Shown here: positions 1 through 5,400 of the stretch, piece by piece
How the letters are laid out: every line of letters starts with the position of its first letter
Position numbering within the stretch: the stretch's first letter is position 1
Assembly: GCA_024280815.1 (NCBI GenBank)
Contig: JAJRPL010000401.1
Coordinates: forward strand, 1 to 5,971
Direction: 5' to 3'
Source: Bacteroidota bacterium
Lineage (GTDB): Bacteria; Bacteroidota; Bacteroidia; Flavobacteriales; Flavobacteriaceae
DNA length: 5,971 bases
The notes under the pieces: model-generated
Database searches by the model: none
Seen by the model: the letters and a program-made list of their open reading frames with translations, nothing else
Told to the model about the DNA's origin: nothing
Position numbers and translations under genes: made by a program

Positions 1-1059
1 ATCTTTAAGTACATACTCTATAATTTTTTCTTGCGGATTAAATGGTTTTAAATCGTCTAAACCTAGAGATTTAACTGCGATTTTTATTTTTTCACTTTCA
101 GAAATACCTAATGAACGTTGCTGTTTGTTCAAAAAGTAATCCGCTGCTTCTAGCATTGCTTTTAAAGGTACCAAACCAATCAGTTCAGAGCCCGTAACAC
201 GCAAACCTCTTTCTGTAGCAGATTTACAGCTTTCATCAAAAGCAATATGCATGGATGTAATAGAAATATTGGTCAAATTATAAGAAATTTGAGCAATTCC
301 GTATTCTTCAATATACCATCCTAATCCTTTAACGGCTTTTAATTTTCCAGGAATCCGAACTGGTTCTCCATTTTCGTCTAGAACTTTTTTACCTGTTATC
401 GGATTACCTTCACGTTTGATACGCCCTGCTTCTCTAATATCAAAAGCTATGGCATTAGCCCGTCTGACAGAAGTTGTATTTAGATTGATATTGTAGGCAA
501 TTAAAAAATCACGTGCAGAAATAGCAATAGCTCCTGTTTTTGCTACGGAGTTATTAAATTCTGAAGGACCAAAATCAGGTTTCCATTGTTGACTTGCAAT
601 TTTTTTTGCCAAACCTTCGTATTCACCAGATCGGCAATTGGCTAAGTTTTTACGTTCTTCTTTTTTAGCAGCATTTTCATAAAAATAACCAGGAATGCCT
701 AATTCTTTACCTACACGTTCACCTAATTGATGAGCAAAAACAGCAGTTTCTTCTAAAGAAATACCAGAAATAGGTACTAGCGGGCAAACATCAGTGGCTC
801 CAAAACGAGGATGTTCTCCTGTCTGTTTACTCATATCAATCAGCTCTGAAGCTTTTTTTATCAATAAAAAAGCAGCTTCAATAACACCCTTAGGTTCACC
901 AACAAATGTAATAACGGTTCTGTTGGTGGCATAACCAGGGTCAATATCTAATAGCTTTACACCATCTACAGATTCAACACTATGAGCGATGGTATTTATT
1001 TTTTCAATATCACGTCCTTCACTAATATTAGGTACGCATTCTATGAGTTGCTTTTGCAT
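1..1059 (-). CDS. ftcD: Glutamate formimidoyltransferase, 3'-truncated by the window; probably the N-terminal part of bifunctional FTCD
   Basis: Cytoplasmic folate enzyme that moves the formimino group from N-formimino-L-glutamate to tetrahydrofolate, the last step of one histidine-degradation route. The frame is open for 353 codons from ATG at 1059 to the window edge. The translation starts MQKQLIECVPNISEGRD, the family's N-terminal signature. TNRTVITFVGEP (about residues 45-56) and TGEHPRFGATDVCP (80-93) follow, and His83 corresponds to the catalytic His82 of the porcine enzyme. Further conserved segments are CRSGEYEGL (142-150) and KPDFGP (160-165). The last residues, LGLDDLKPFNPQEKIIEY, match the linker that joins the transferase to formimino-THF cyclodeaminase in animal FTCD, so a cyclodeaminase domain probably continues beyond position 1; that part is inference. 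The gene is transcribed divergently from the FKBP pair, with a -7 element about 25 bp upstream. Family call very firm; bifunctionality moderate. Confidence 0.95.
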   Translation of the reverse strand, partial: MQKQLIECVPNISEGRDIEKINTIAHSVESVDGVKLLDIDPGYATNRTVITFVGEPKGVIEAAFLLIKKASELIDMSKQTGEHPRFGATDVCPLVPISGISLEETAVFAHQLGERVGKELGIPGYFYENAAKKEERKNLANCRSGEYEGLAKKIASQQWKPDFGPSEFNNSVAKTGAIAISARDFLIAYNINLNTTSVRRANAIAFDIREAGRIKREGNPITGKKVLDENGEPVRIPGKLKAVKGLGWYIEEYGIAQISYNLTNISITSMHIAFDESCKSATERGLRVTGSELIGLVPLKAMLEAADYFLNKQQRSLGISESEKIKIAVKSLGLDDLKPFNPQEKIIEYVLKD

Positions 1060-1083
1060 ATAAACAATATTATATTATTGTAA

Positions 1084-1091
1084 CAAAGTTA
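1084..1091 (-). promoter_or_regulatory. Putative -7 element for ftcD
   Basis: On the minus strand this reads TAACTTTG, an exact match to the Bacteroidota -7 consensus TAnnTTTG. It would start transcription near 1077 and give a leader of roughly 18 nt before the ATG at 1059. I see no TTG at the expected -33 distance, so the call rests on one box plus its good position. Confidence 0.45.
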
Positions 1092-1138
1092 AATTTTGTT
1101 TTTTAATTCGTACTATTTTTTTAATAAAAAATTAAGAC

Positions 1139-1165
1139 TTGATAGCATTGAAAGTAGTATTTTTG
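1139..1165 (+). promoter_or_regulatory. Putative promoter of the first FKBP gene
   Basis: TATTTTTG at 1158-1165 matches TAnnTTTG exactly. A TTG lies at 1139-1141, 16 bp upstream, slightly closer than the usual 17-23 bp. Transcription would start near 1171, about 23 nt before the ATG at 1194. The same box and the bases after it recur before the second FKBP gene, which supports function. Confidence 0.5.
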
Positions 1166-1193
1166 GCGTCAATAAAAATAAATTGTAAATATT

Positions 1194-1907
1194 ATGAGAA
1201 TTAATTTTTTTGCTATTTCGATAGCACTTTTATCACAGGTTTTTTGTTACGGACAAGACCTTTCTAAGAAAACACTAACTACTGAAGTAGATTCAGTAAG
1301 TTATGCGTTGGGTATGGATATGGCTATTAAATTTAAAGAAAATTTTGAGCAAGTAAATAATGACCTTTTTATTCAAGGATTTAATAGTGTAACAGCTTCT
1401 ACCAATACTTTAATTGAAAAGGATAAAGTAGAACCTATTTTAAGAACATTTTTTCAAAAATTACAACAAAAAAAACAAAAAGAGCAACAAAAATTACAAG
1501 AAGCAGCGTTTGGAGCTGAAAAAGCAGCAGGAATCAAATTTTTAGAAGAAAACAAGTCTAAAAAAGGTGTGAAAGTGACCGAAAGTGGCTTGCAATACCT
1601 TGTGTTAAAAGAAGGAACTGGTAAAAAACCAACAACTGCTTCAAAAGTAAAAGTGCATTATCATGGAATGTTAATTGACGGTACTGTATTTGATAGTTCA
1701 GTAGATAGAGGGGAACCAAATGAATTTGGTGTTTCTCAGGTAATAAAAGGATGGACAGAAGGTTTACAATTAATGTCTGCTGGTTCTAAATACAAATTTT
1801 TTATTCCGTACAACCTAGCTTACGGAGCAACTCCTCGTCAAGGCGGACCAATCAAGCCTTTTGCAACATTAATATTTGAAATAGAATTGTTAGAGATTGT
1901 AGAATAA
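1194..1907 (+). CDS. FKBP-type peptidyl-prolyl cis-trans isomerase, exported (Mip/FkpA-like), copy 1
   Basis: A 237-residue exported proline isomerase and probable folding chaperone. Residues 1-21 look like a signal peptide (hydrophobic INFFAISIALLSQVF, then CYGQ). Cys18 is not in a proper lipobox, so signal peptidase I cleavage and a soluble periplasmic product are likely. Residues 33-125 form the helical FKBP N-terminal dimerisation region (DSVSYALGMDMA), with a Lys/Gln-rich helix at 88-104. The FKBP catalytic domain spans about 130-237. Visible pocket residues are Tyr156 in VHYHG, Phe166 and Asp167 in TVFDSS, Phe178, Val183-Ile184 and Trp187 in VIKGW, Tyr210 in LAYG and Phe228. The ATG at 1194 is chosen because it directly precedes the signal peptide and lies about 28 bp after the -7 box. 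There is no Shine-Dalgarno site. It is followed after 83 bp by its paralogue. Substrates cannot be read from sequence. Confidence 0.93.
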   Translation: MRINFFAISIALLSQVFCYGQDLSKKTLTTEVDSVSYALGMDMAIKFKENFEQVNNDLFIQGFNSVTASTNTLIEKDKVEPILRTFFQKLQQKKQKEQQKLQEAAFGAEKAAGIKFLEENKSKKGVKVTESGLQYLVLKEGTGKKPTTASKVKVHYHGMLIDGTVFDSSVDRGEPNEFGVSQVIKGWTEGLQLMSAGSKYKFFIPYNLAYGATPRQGGPIKPFATLIFEIELLEIVE

Positions 1908-1947
1908 TTTTAAGCTTTTAAATAAGATGTTTAAAATATTTTTTCAC

Positions 1948-1955
1948 TACTTTTG
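1948..1955 (+). promoter_or_regulatory. Putative -7 element of the second FKBP gene
   Basis: TACTTTTG matches TAnnTTTG exactly and sits in the 83-bp gap between the paralogues, 35 bp before the ATG. It is the duplicated counterpart of the box at 1158-1165. No clear -33 TTG is visible. The two copies may therefore be transcribed independently, though read-through from the first gene is also possible. Confidence 0.5.
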
Positions 1956-1990
1956 ATGCCAACAAAAAACTAATAAAACAGATAAAACAA

Positions 1991-2722
1991 ATGAAACTAA
2001 TTAATTTTTTTGCTATTGTAATAGCATTAGTAGTACTTACTTCATGTAATAAACAAGGAGAAGTAACTAAAAAGTCTTTGGATAACGAAATAGATTCAGT
2101 AAGCTATGCTTTAGGGATAGATATGGCTTTCAAATTTACAGAGAATTTTAAAGAAGTAGATGAAGACTTTTTTGTACAAGGGTTTAATAACGGGATGGAC
2201 TCTACCGACATTCTAATTGAAAAAGGACAAGTAGAAACGGTATTGAGAACATTTTTTCAAAAACTACAAGTTGAAAAGCAAAAAGAACAACAAGCAGACG
2301 CTTTGAAAAAAGCTGAAGCAGAATTTGGAGACAATAAAGCAGCAGGTATTAAATTTTTAGAAGAAAATAAATCTAAAGAAGGTGTAAAAACAACTGCAAG
2401 TGGTTTGCAATATCTTGTTTTAAAAGAAGGGAAAGGTGAAAAACCAACTGCTGCTTCAAAAGTAAAAGTGCATTACCATGGTACTTTAATAGATGGTACT
2501 GTATTTGACAGTTCTGTAGATAGAGGAGAACCTGCTGAATTTGGTGTAAATGGTGTTATAAAAGGATGGACAGAAGTGTTACAATTAATGCCTGTGGGCT
2601 CTAAATATAAAGTATTTGTACCACAAGATTTAGCTTATGGAGCGTTTCCACGTCAAGGAGGGCCAATAAAACCATTTTCAACTTTAATATTTGATGTTGA
2701 ATTATTAGAGATTGTAAAATAA
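1991..2722 (+). CDS. FKBP-type peptidyl-prolyl cis-trans isomerase, lipoprotein, copy 2
   Basis: A 243-residue paralogue of the preceding gene. The N-terminus MKLINFFAIVIALVVLTSC carries a clear lipobox (LTSC, lipidated Cys19), so the product should be anchored to the inner or outer membrane and fold client proteins in the envelope. Residues 35-130 are the helical dimerisation region, with a charged helix at about 90-112 that is 4 residues longer than in copy 1. The catalytic FKBP domain covers about 136-243. Pocket residues are all present: Tyr162, Phe172, Asp173, Phe184, Val189-Ile190, Trp193, Tyr216 and Phe234. It has its own -7 box and ends shortly before a strong terminator. The architecture fits Mip/FkpA-type enzymes. 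The isomerase call is firm; a specific symbol is not justified. Confidence 0.94.
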   Translation: MKLINFFAIVIALVVLTSCNKQGEVTKKSLDNEIDSVSYALGIDMAFKFTENFKEVDEDFFVQGFNNGMDSTDILIEKGQVETVLRTFFQKLQVEKQKEQQADALKKAEAEFGDNKAAGIKFLEENKSKEGVKTTASGLQYLVLKEGKGEKPTAASKVKVHYHGTLIDGTVFDSSVDRGEPAEFGVNGVIKGWTEVLQLMPVGSKYKVFVPQDLAYGAFPRQGGPIKPFSTLIFDVELLEIVK

Positions 2723-2728
2723 AATTAC

Positions 2729-2736
2729 TATATTTG
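2729..2736 (+). promoter_or_regulatory. Promoter-like -7 box just after the FKBP pair
   Basis: TATATTTG matches TAnnTTTG exactly, 6 bp after the FKBP stop codon. A TTG at 2712-2714 is only 14 bp upstream, too close for a typical -33 element. In such AT-rich DNA the box may arise by chance. If real, it would start a short transcript that ends at the terminator at 2793-2826. Confidence 0.3.
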
Positions 2737-2741
2737 TATAT

Positions 2742-2826
2742 TGAAAATTCACATGCTTAGATGCATGCATTAAGAGAAACAAATTTTTAGTTAAAAAGAG
2801 AGATTGAAAAATCTCTCTTTTTTTTT
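2742..2826 (+). ncRNA. Candidate small RNA of about 85 nt, or 3' UTR of the FKBP transcript
   Basis: Bounded by a promoter-like box (2729-2736) and a textbook intrinsic terminator. It has no ORF of note. A small stem, CATGC-TTAGAT-GCATG, can form near its 5' end (about 2752-2767), followed by an A/T-rich single-stranded stretch and the terminator hairpin, a layout common in trans-acting sRNAs. The plainer alternative is that this is only the 3' end of the FKBP mRNA. No known RNA family recognised. Confidence 0.28.
2793..2826 (+). terminator. Strong rho-independent terminator
   Basis: Perfect hairpin with AAAGAGAGATT at 2795-2805, a GAAA tetraloop at 2806-2809 and AATCTCTCTTT at 2810-2820. 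It extends by two A-T pairs and runs into a T tract ending at 2826. It would end the FKBP transcript and any short RNA starting near 2742. Confidence 0.9.
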
Positions 2827-2853
2827 GTAATTTTACGAGAATAAAGCCATATT

Positions 2854-2905
2854 TAGCGACTGATACCCGCCTTTCGGACGGACAGGAACGAAGTTAGTCT
2901 TTTTT
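2854..2905 (+). other. GC-rich structured intergenic element
   Basis: A sudden GC-rich island in AT-rich DNA, between the FKBP terminator and the DinB gene. GACTGA (2858-2863) can pair with TTAGTC (2894-2899) with one G-U pair. Inside lies a CCGCC-TTTC-GG-A-CGG hairpin (about 2867-2881), then ACAGGAACGAAG. Six T follow at 2900-2905, so on plus it could also end transcription. The loop-rich layout suggests a structured RNA or a mobile intergenic repeat rather than a simple terminator. I do not recognise the family with certainty; flavobacterial RNA motifs such as Flavo-1 are worth comparing. Confidence 0.45.
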
Positions 2906-2955
2906 ATTGAGAAATTCAAGGTGCTTAGAGATTATAATAAATAAGAGTTTAGTGT

Positions 2956-2984
2956 TTTGTCAAATTAAAAAAATGATTTTTTTG
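2956..2984 (+). promoter_or_regulatory. Weak promoter candidate for the DinB-fold gene
   Basis: TTTG at 2956-2959, then 17 bp, then TTTTTTTG at 2977-2984, which deviates from TAnnTTTG only at the A. An alternative -7 is TAGTTTTA at 2986-2993, wrong only at the last base. Either would give a leader of about 20-35 nt before the ATG at 3022. Confidence 0.3.
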
Positions 2985-3021
2985 GTAGTTTTACAGTACT
3001 AATAATCCGAAATTTATAGTA

Positions 3022-3534
3022 ATGGATAGTATAAAAGAGAATGAGTATAATAGGTTTTATAAAACCTATATAGATAGAGCAGATACAACGAAGAGTGTTG
3101 TTGAAAATTTACAAGAATCTTTTAATGAAGCATTAACTTTCTTTGAAAGTTTACCAGAAGACAAATACCTTTACTGTTATGCAGAGGGTAAATGGACAAT
3201 AAAAGAATTGTTAGAACATATTATTGATGCCGAACGAATTTTTAATACAAGAGCATTGCGTTTTGCAAGAAAAGATAAAACAGATTTACCTGGTTTTGAA
3301 GAGAATAGCTACGTAAAAAATGCCAATAGCAATACTAGAGATTTTAAAGAGTTGATAGAAGAGTTTAATGTCGTGAGAAAATCAACATTATTTATGTTTG
3401 CAAATTTTTCTGAAGATATATTATTACAAGTCGGAACTATTGACGGTAATGAAATTACTGTGCGAGCTATAGGTTATGTAAACTCAGGTCATTTATTACA
3501 TCATATAAATATTATTAAAGAAAGATATTTATAA
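3022..3534 (+). CDS. DinB-family (DinB_2-like) putative metal-dependent protein
   Basis: A 170-residue cytoplasmic protein with no signal peptide. It fits the DinB/YfiT four-helix-bundle fold in length and motifs. The first metal-ligand helix is EGKWTIKELLEHIIDAERIF (55-74), with His66 in the conserved W-(S/T)-x-K-E-x-x-x-H-(I/L)-x-D-x-E-R pattern. A middle segment, ALRFARKDKTDLPGFEENSY (78-97), is typical of the family. The C-terminal helix GHLLHHINIIKERY (156-169) supplies the H-x3-H pair, His157 and His161. With His66 these form the expected three-histidine metal site. Members include damage-inducible proteins of unknown role and thiol-dependent transferases; the substrate here is unknown. 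The start is preceded by AT-rich sequence without a Shine-Dalgarno site. A small basic ORF follows 63 bp downstream with no terminator between, so co-transcription is possible. Confidence 0.88.
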   Translation: MDSIKENEYNRFYKTYIDRADTTKSVVENLQESFNEALTFFESLPEDKYLYCYAEGKWTIKELLEHIIDAERIFNTRALRFARKDKTDLPGFEENSYVKNANSNTRDFKELIEEFNVVRKSTLFMFANFSEDILLQVGTIDGNEITVRAIGYVNSGHLLHHINIIKERYL

Positions 3535-3597
3535 CCTCAAGTTTATAATAAAATCACTTTAGTTTACGTTATCTTAAAACACAAACAAAAGGGAGAC

Positions 3598-3759
3598 ATG
3601 GATAATAATTTTGATGCTGAGGACGAATCTTTACGTCCAAAAAAAAGAAAGAAAAAATTTAAGCCTTATAAAAAAGATAAATACGCTTTATCTAAGCTTA
3701 TTGAATACGAAAATTATCTTACCAATATAGAATTATTAAGTAAAGGCGAGGGTTTATAG
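3598..3759 (+). CDS. Small highly basic hypothetical protein (53 aa)
   Basis: ATG at 3598 to TAG at 3757-3759. GGGAG (3591-3595) sits 2 nt before the start codon, closer than ideal but the only purine-rich ribosome-site-like stretch before any gene here. The translation has three parts: an acidic start (MDNNFDAEDESLRP), a lysine/arginine block at 15-28 (KKRKKKFKPYKKDK) and a helix-prone tail (YALSKLIEYENYLTNIELLSK). There is no signal peptide or membrane segment. The charge layout suits a nucleic-acid- or ribosome-associated peptide, but that is inference; I do not recognise the family. It lies between the DinB-fold gene and the promoter of the next gene, on the same strand. It could be a chance ORF, but the ordered composition and tight fit in the gap argue for a real gene. 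Confidence 0.5.
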   Translation: MDNNFDAEDESLRPKKRKKKFKPYKKDKYALSKLIEYENYLTNIELLSKGEGL

Positions 3760-3780
3760 TCATATTAAAAAAAGATTGAC

Positions 3781-3788
3781 TATATTTG
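3781..3788 (+). promoter_or_regulatory. -7 element that decides the start of the secreted-protein gene
   Basis: TATATTTG is an exact TAnnTTTG match. Transcription from it would begin near 3794, so an upstream in-frame GTG at 3790 would not be in the message, while the ATG at 3811 would have a leader of about 17 nt. No convincing -33 TTG is seen at the usual distance. Confidence 0.5.
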
Positions 3789-3810
3789 AGTGTGGTTTAA
3801 CATTCTGATT

Positions 3811-4203
3811 ATGCGAAAAATAGTATTTATAGCTTGTTTATTTCTAACTTTTAGTGTTTTTTCTCAACATGAGGATAAAACTGAAAGTATTAATTTACCA
3901 ACAAGCATCTTTTTAAATTATTCTTTTGATAATTTTAAATTTAAAGATGAAGTAATTGTAAATTCTTTAAATTTAACAGGTTATAAGTTTATGGTTGTAG
4001 ATTCTAGGAATACTTCTTTTTTGTATAATAACCTTCAATTTGATATAAGAAACCTCAAAAGAGATATCTCTTTTGATGATATCAATGATGATTACAGAAA
4101 AGCTGAGTTAAACATCAATGATGTAAGAAATGGCAACCATTTTATTTGGCGAATGTGGGATACTAGTTTGCAAAAAGAATTTCAACAAAATAAGAATAAC
4201 TAA
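3811..4203 (+). CDS. Small secreted hypothetical protein (130 aa)
   Basis: The ATG at 3811 is preferred over the in-frame GTG at 3790. It opens directly into a signal peptide, MRKIVFIACLFLTFSVFS, and the -7 box at 3781-3788 lies over the GTG region. Cleavage is expected before Gln19, a common flavobacterial arrangement, giving a mature protein of about 112 residues outside the cytoplasm. There is no lipobox (Cys9 is inside the hydrophobic core), no further membrane segment and no type IX C-terminal sorting domain. The mature part is rich in Asn, Asp, Phe and Ile and ends in a polar tail (KEFQQNKNN). I recognise no domain. Transposase debris begins a few bases after the stop, so a truncated C-terminus from an old insertion cannot be excluded, although the ORF looks self-contained. 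Confidence 0.72.
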   Translation: MRKIVFIACLFLTFSVFSQHEDKTESINLPTSIFLNYSFDNFKFKDEVIVNSLNLTGYKFMVVDSRNTSFLYNNLQFDIRNLKRDISFDDINDDYRKAELNINDVRNGNHFIWRMWDTSLQKEFQQNKNN

Positions 4204-4210
4204 TAGTTGA

Positions 4211-4462
4211 TTTTATCTTCTTTTTCTTGCCTTTGAAGGAGGTGTCAATCATTCAAACCTAAAATATTTTCTAAAATGCAGTGCCTTATCAGATGCAAAC
4301 AAGAAAAGATGCCTTGAAGCCTTTTTGGTGCAATCTATTTTAAACTGTTTCAACGCTATGCTCCATTTTTATACGACAATAGTAAGCTACCACCAACTAA
4401 GAACTGAACTCAAAAATTGAGAATTCCACTACAATTAGCTGTTTAGCGATATTTTAAAAGAT
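4211..4462 (+). pseudogene. Decayed IS4-family transposase fragment
   Basis: No intact frame, but a DDE transposase can be pieced together across three plus-strand frames. Frame one (from 4211) reads GGVNHSNLKYFLKCSALSDA then NKKR, matching the IS4-family NHLxLKxxPKRSTLSDANKxR block. At a T run (4322-4326) the similarity moves to a second frame, FGAIYFKLFQRYAPFLYDNS, which resembles the family's VFxxIYxxLxxRY...LSDSR segment. A third frame from about 4401 reads ELNSKIENSTTIS, and one further shift at about 4439 gives LFSDILKD. Together these match the IDSTTIxLFSDILK motif, with the catalytic Asp replaced by Asn (AAT at 4422-4424). The N-terminus, the rest of the DDE domain and recognisable terminal repeats are missing. 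The element is clearly inactive. The exact IS group cannot be named. Confidence 0.6.
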
Positions 4463-4465
4463 TTA

Positions 4466-4645
4466 GACTTCTTTTGTAGTACTTGATAAAGCATACAGTG
4501 ATTATTTACAGTATTTACAATGTAATCATATACTGACTTTTCATGACCTTTTGTGCACTACATTTACTAGAGACAAGCCATCTTGCCACTTTATTTTGGC
4601 TAAATATGCTTTACAAGTTTCATTATTAAAGTTTAGTATATCTTG
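4466..4645 (-). pseudogene. Probable decayed IS1595-family transposase N-terminus
   Basis: On the minus strand, 4645-4577 is an open stretch of 23 codons reading QDILNFNNETCKAYLAKIKW then QDG. This resembles the start of IS1595-type transposases (FxxExxCxxYLxxIKWxDGFVCPKCGH). A one-base shift then gives GFVSSKC, where the first zinc-ribbon cysteine pair would lie. At 4519-4505 the minus strand reads CKYCK, fitting the second CxxC, followed by a stop and SLYALSSTTKEV, similar in layout to the ATAGTxFxKxKF segment. Stops and shifts make it non-functional. It abuts the IS4-like debris on the other strand. The family call rests on short motifs and is moderate; no terminal repeats were identified. 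Confidence 0.42.
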
Positions 4646-4717
4646 CCTTCAAATTGTTTCAGATTCTTTTGTTTTAAAGGAAGAGTATACAGGAACTAAA
4701 CGGCTAACTCAATAAAT
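4646..4717. other. Short spacer without recognised features
   Basis: This spacer lies between the 5' side of the minus-strand transposase relic and the 3' end of the lipoprotein gene. I see no hairpin with a T tract for either strand, so the lipoprotein gene has no visible intrinsic terminator here. The sequence may be the outer part of the insertion element, but no matching inverted repeat was found at the other side of the debris. Confidence 0.4.
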
Positions 4718-5392
4718 TTATTGTAAAACAGCACTCCAAGTACCATCAGGTTCAGTTTCATGTTTGTAAGTGCCTTGCATAACTTTATTTATAATTATTC
4801 CAGAGAAAACATGCCTTGACTTAGCAGGATCATCATTTTCTCCAATATAGTTTAGTTTATTTCCTTCTGTAGACCAAGTTCCATGGGCAATATAACAACC
4901 GGAACAACCTTTTTCTTCGTATCTAGTAGTTAGGTCTTCATTAAAATTGACTGTAGCCAGAACATTATTACCACTATGGTCTTTAACTGTAAAATTCCAA
5001 ATTGTATTGCCTAAAGAAAGTGTCTTTAATGATTGTTCTTTACTATAGGTAGTACCAGCGTTTGTGGTTGCAAAAACTCTAAAATAATAGGTAGTATTAA
5101 GTGTTAGATTAGATAATACGCTACTGAAAACAGGCTCAATTTGAGTAACCTTGTTGTCATTTATTGTAGGTTTAGGGCTTAAGCTCCAGCAAAACCCATG
5201 TGACGTTATTTCATTTCCATCATTTGAAGCTACCTTTCCGCTTATCTTCATGGTTGTAAAAGTGATTTCAGCATTTATTTCTGTTGTATCGCTTGATGCA
5301 TTTGTGACTGGCTCAGTATCATCATCTCCACAGCTGGTGATGAAAAATGTTAATGTAATTAATGTTAGCGTTTTAAAAAGTATTTTTTTCAT
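4718..5392 (-). CDS. Lipoprotein with FnIII-like domain and lipocalin-like C-terminal region
   Basis: A 224-residue envelope lipoprotein. The signal MKKILFKTLTLITLTFFITSC ends in a lipobox, with lipidated Cys21 followed by GDDDTEP. Such acidic residues after the Cys are common in surface- or outer-membrane-targeted Bacteroidota lipoproteins. Residues 39-124 form the short FnIII-like repeat common in this phylum: TTMKISGKVASNDGNEITSH, then GFCWS and, after a loop, LTLNTTYYFRVFATTNAGTT. Residues 129-224 contain beta-rich segments ending GTWSTEGNKLNYIG and FSGIIINKVMQGTYK, the pattern of lipocalin-like ligand or substrate-binding barrels. A C-x2-C pair (Cys163, Cys166) in EKGCSGCY may form a disulphide or bind metal. 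No catalytic motif is visible. It may be a surface binding protein, but the ligand is unknown. It is convergent with the transposase debris side and has a perfect palindrome just upstream. Confidence 0.85.
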   Translation of the reverse strand: MKKILFKTLTLITLTFFITSCGDDDTEPVTNASSDTTEINAEITFTTMKISGKVASNDGNEITSHGFCWSLSPKPTINDNKVTQIEPVFSSVLSNLTLNTTYYFRVFATTNAGTTYSKEQSLKTLSLGNTIWNFTVKDHSGNNVLATVNFNEDLTTRYEEKGCSGCYIAHGTWSTEGNKLNYIGENDDPAKSRHVFSGIIINKVMQGTYKHETEPDGTWSAVLQ

Positions 5393-5400
5393 TTTGAATA

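Larger units (their letters stand above)
1158..2722 (+). repeat. Tandem duplication of an FKBP gene with its promoter
   Basis: Two head-to-tail units, about 1158-1907 and 1948-2722. Similarity starts at the -7 box (TATTTTTGGCGTCAAT against TACTTTTGATGCCAAC) and runs through both coding regions. Over the last 117 residues I count 95 identities by eye (about 81%). The N-terminal halves are more diverged. Unit 1 has a 4-residue shorter helix linker and 2 fewer residues near the N-terminus. Confidence 0.85.

Noticed and set aside
1916..1944. Possible terminator after the first FKBP gene (TTTTAAA, 7-base loop, TTTAAAA, then T-rich)
   Set aside because: The stem is only A-T pairs, 7 bp long, and sits next to the promoter of the second FKBP gene. 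It is too weak to call.
2761..2770. ATGCATGCAT palindrome after the FKBP pair
   Set aside because: A 10-bp alternating palindrome is short and can be explained by local repeats of ATGC; it is mentioned only as part of the candidate short RNA.
3541..3597. TAGTTTAC as a promoter for the small basic ORF
   Set aside because: It differs from TAnnTTTG at the last two bases and has no -33 partner. The small ORF may rely on the DinB transcript.
4024..4130. Short repeated ATCAATGATG segments within the secreted-protein gene
   Set aside because: There are only two copies within coding sequence, and they encode DINDD/NINDV-like residues. This is ordinary compositional repetition.
4241..4260. GGTGTCAATCATTC as a possible insertion-sequence terminal repeat
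   Set aside because: These bases encode the VNHSN motif of the IS4-like relic, and no matching inverted copy was found near 4650-4717.
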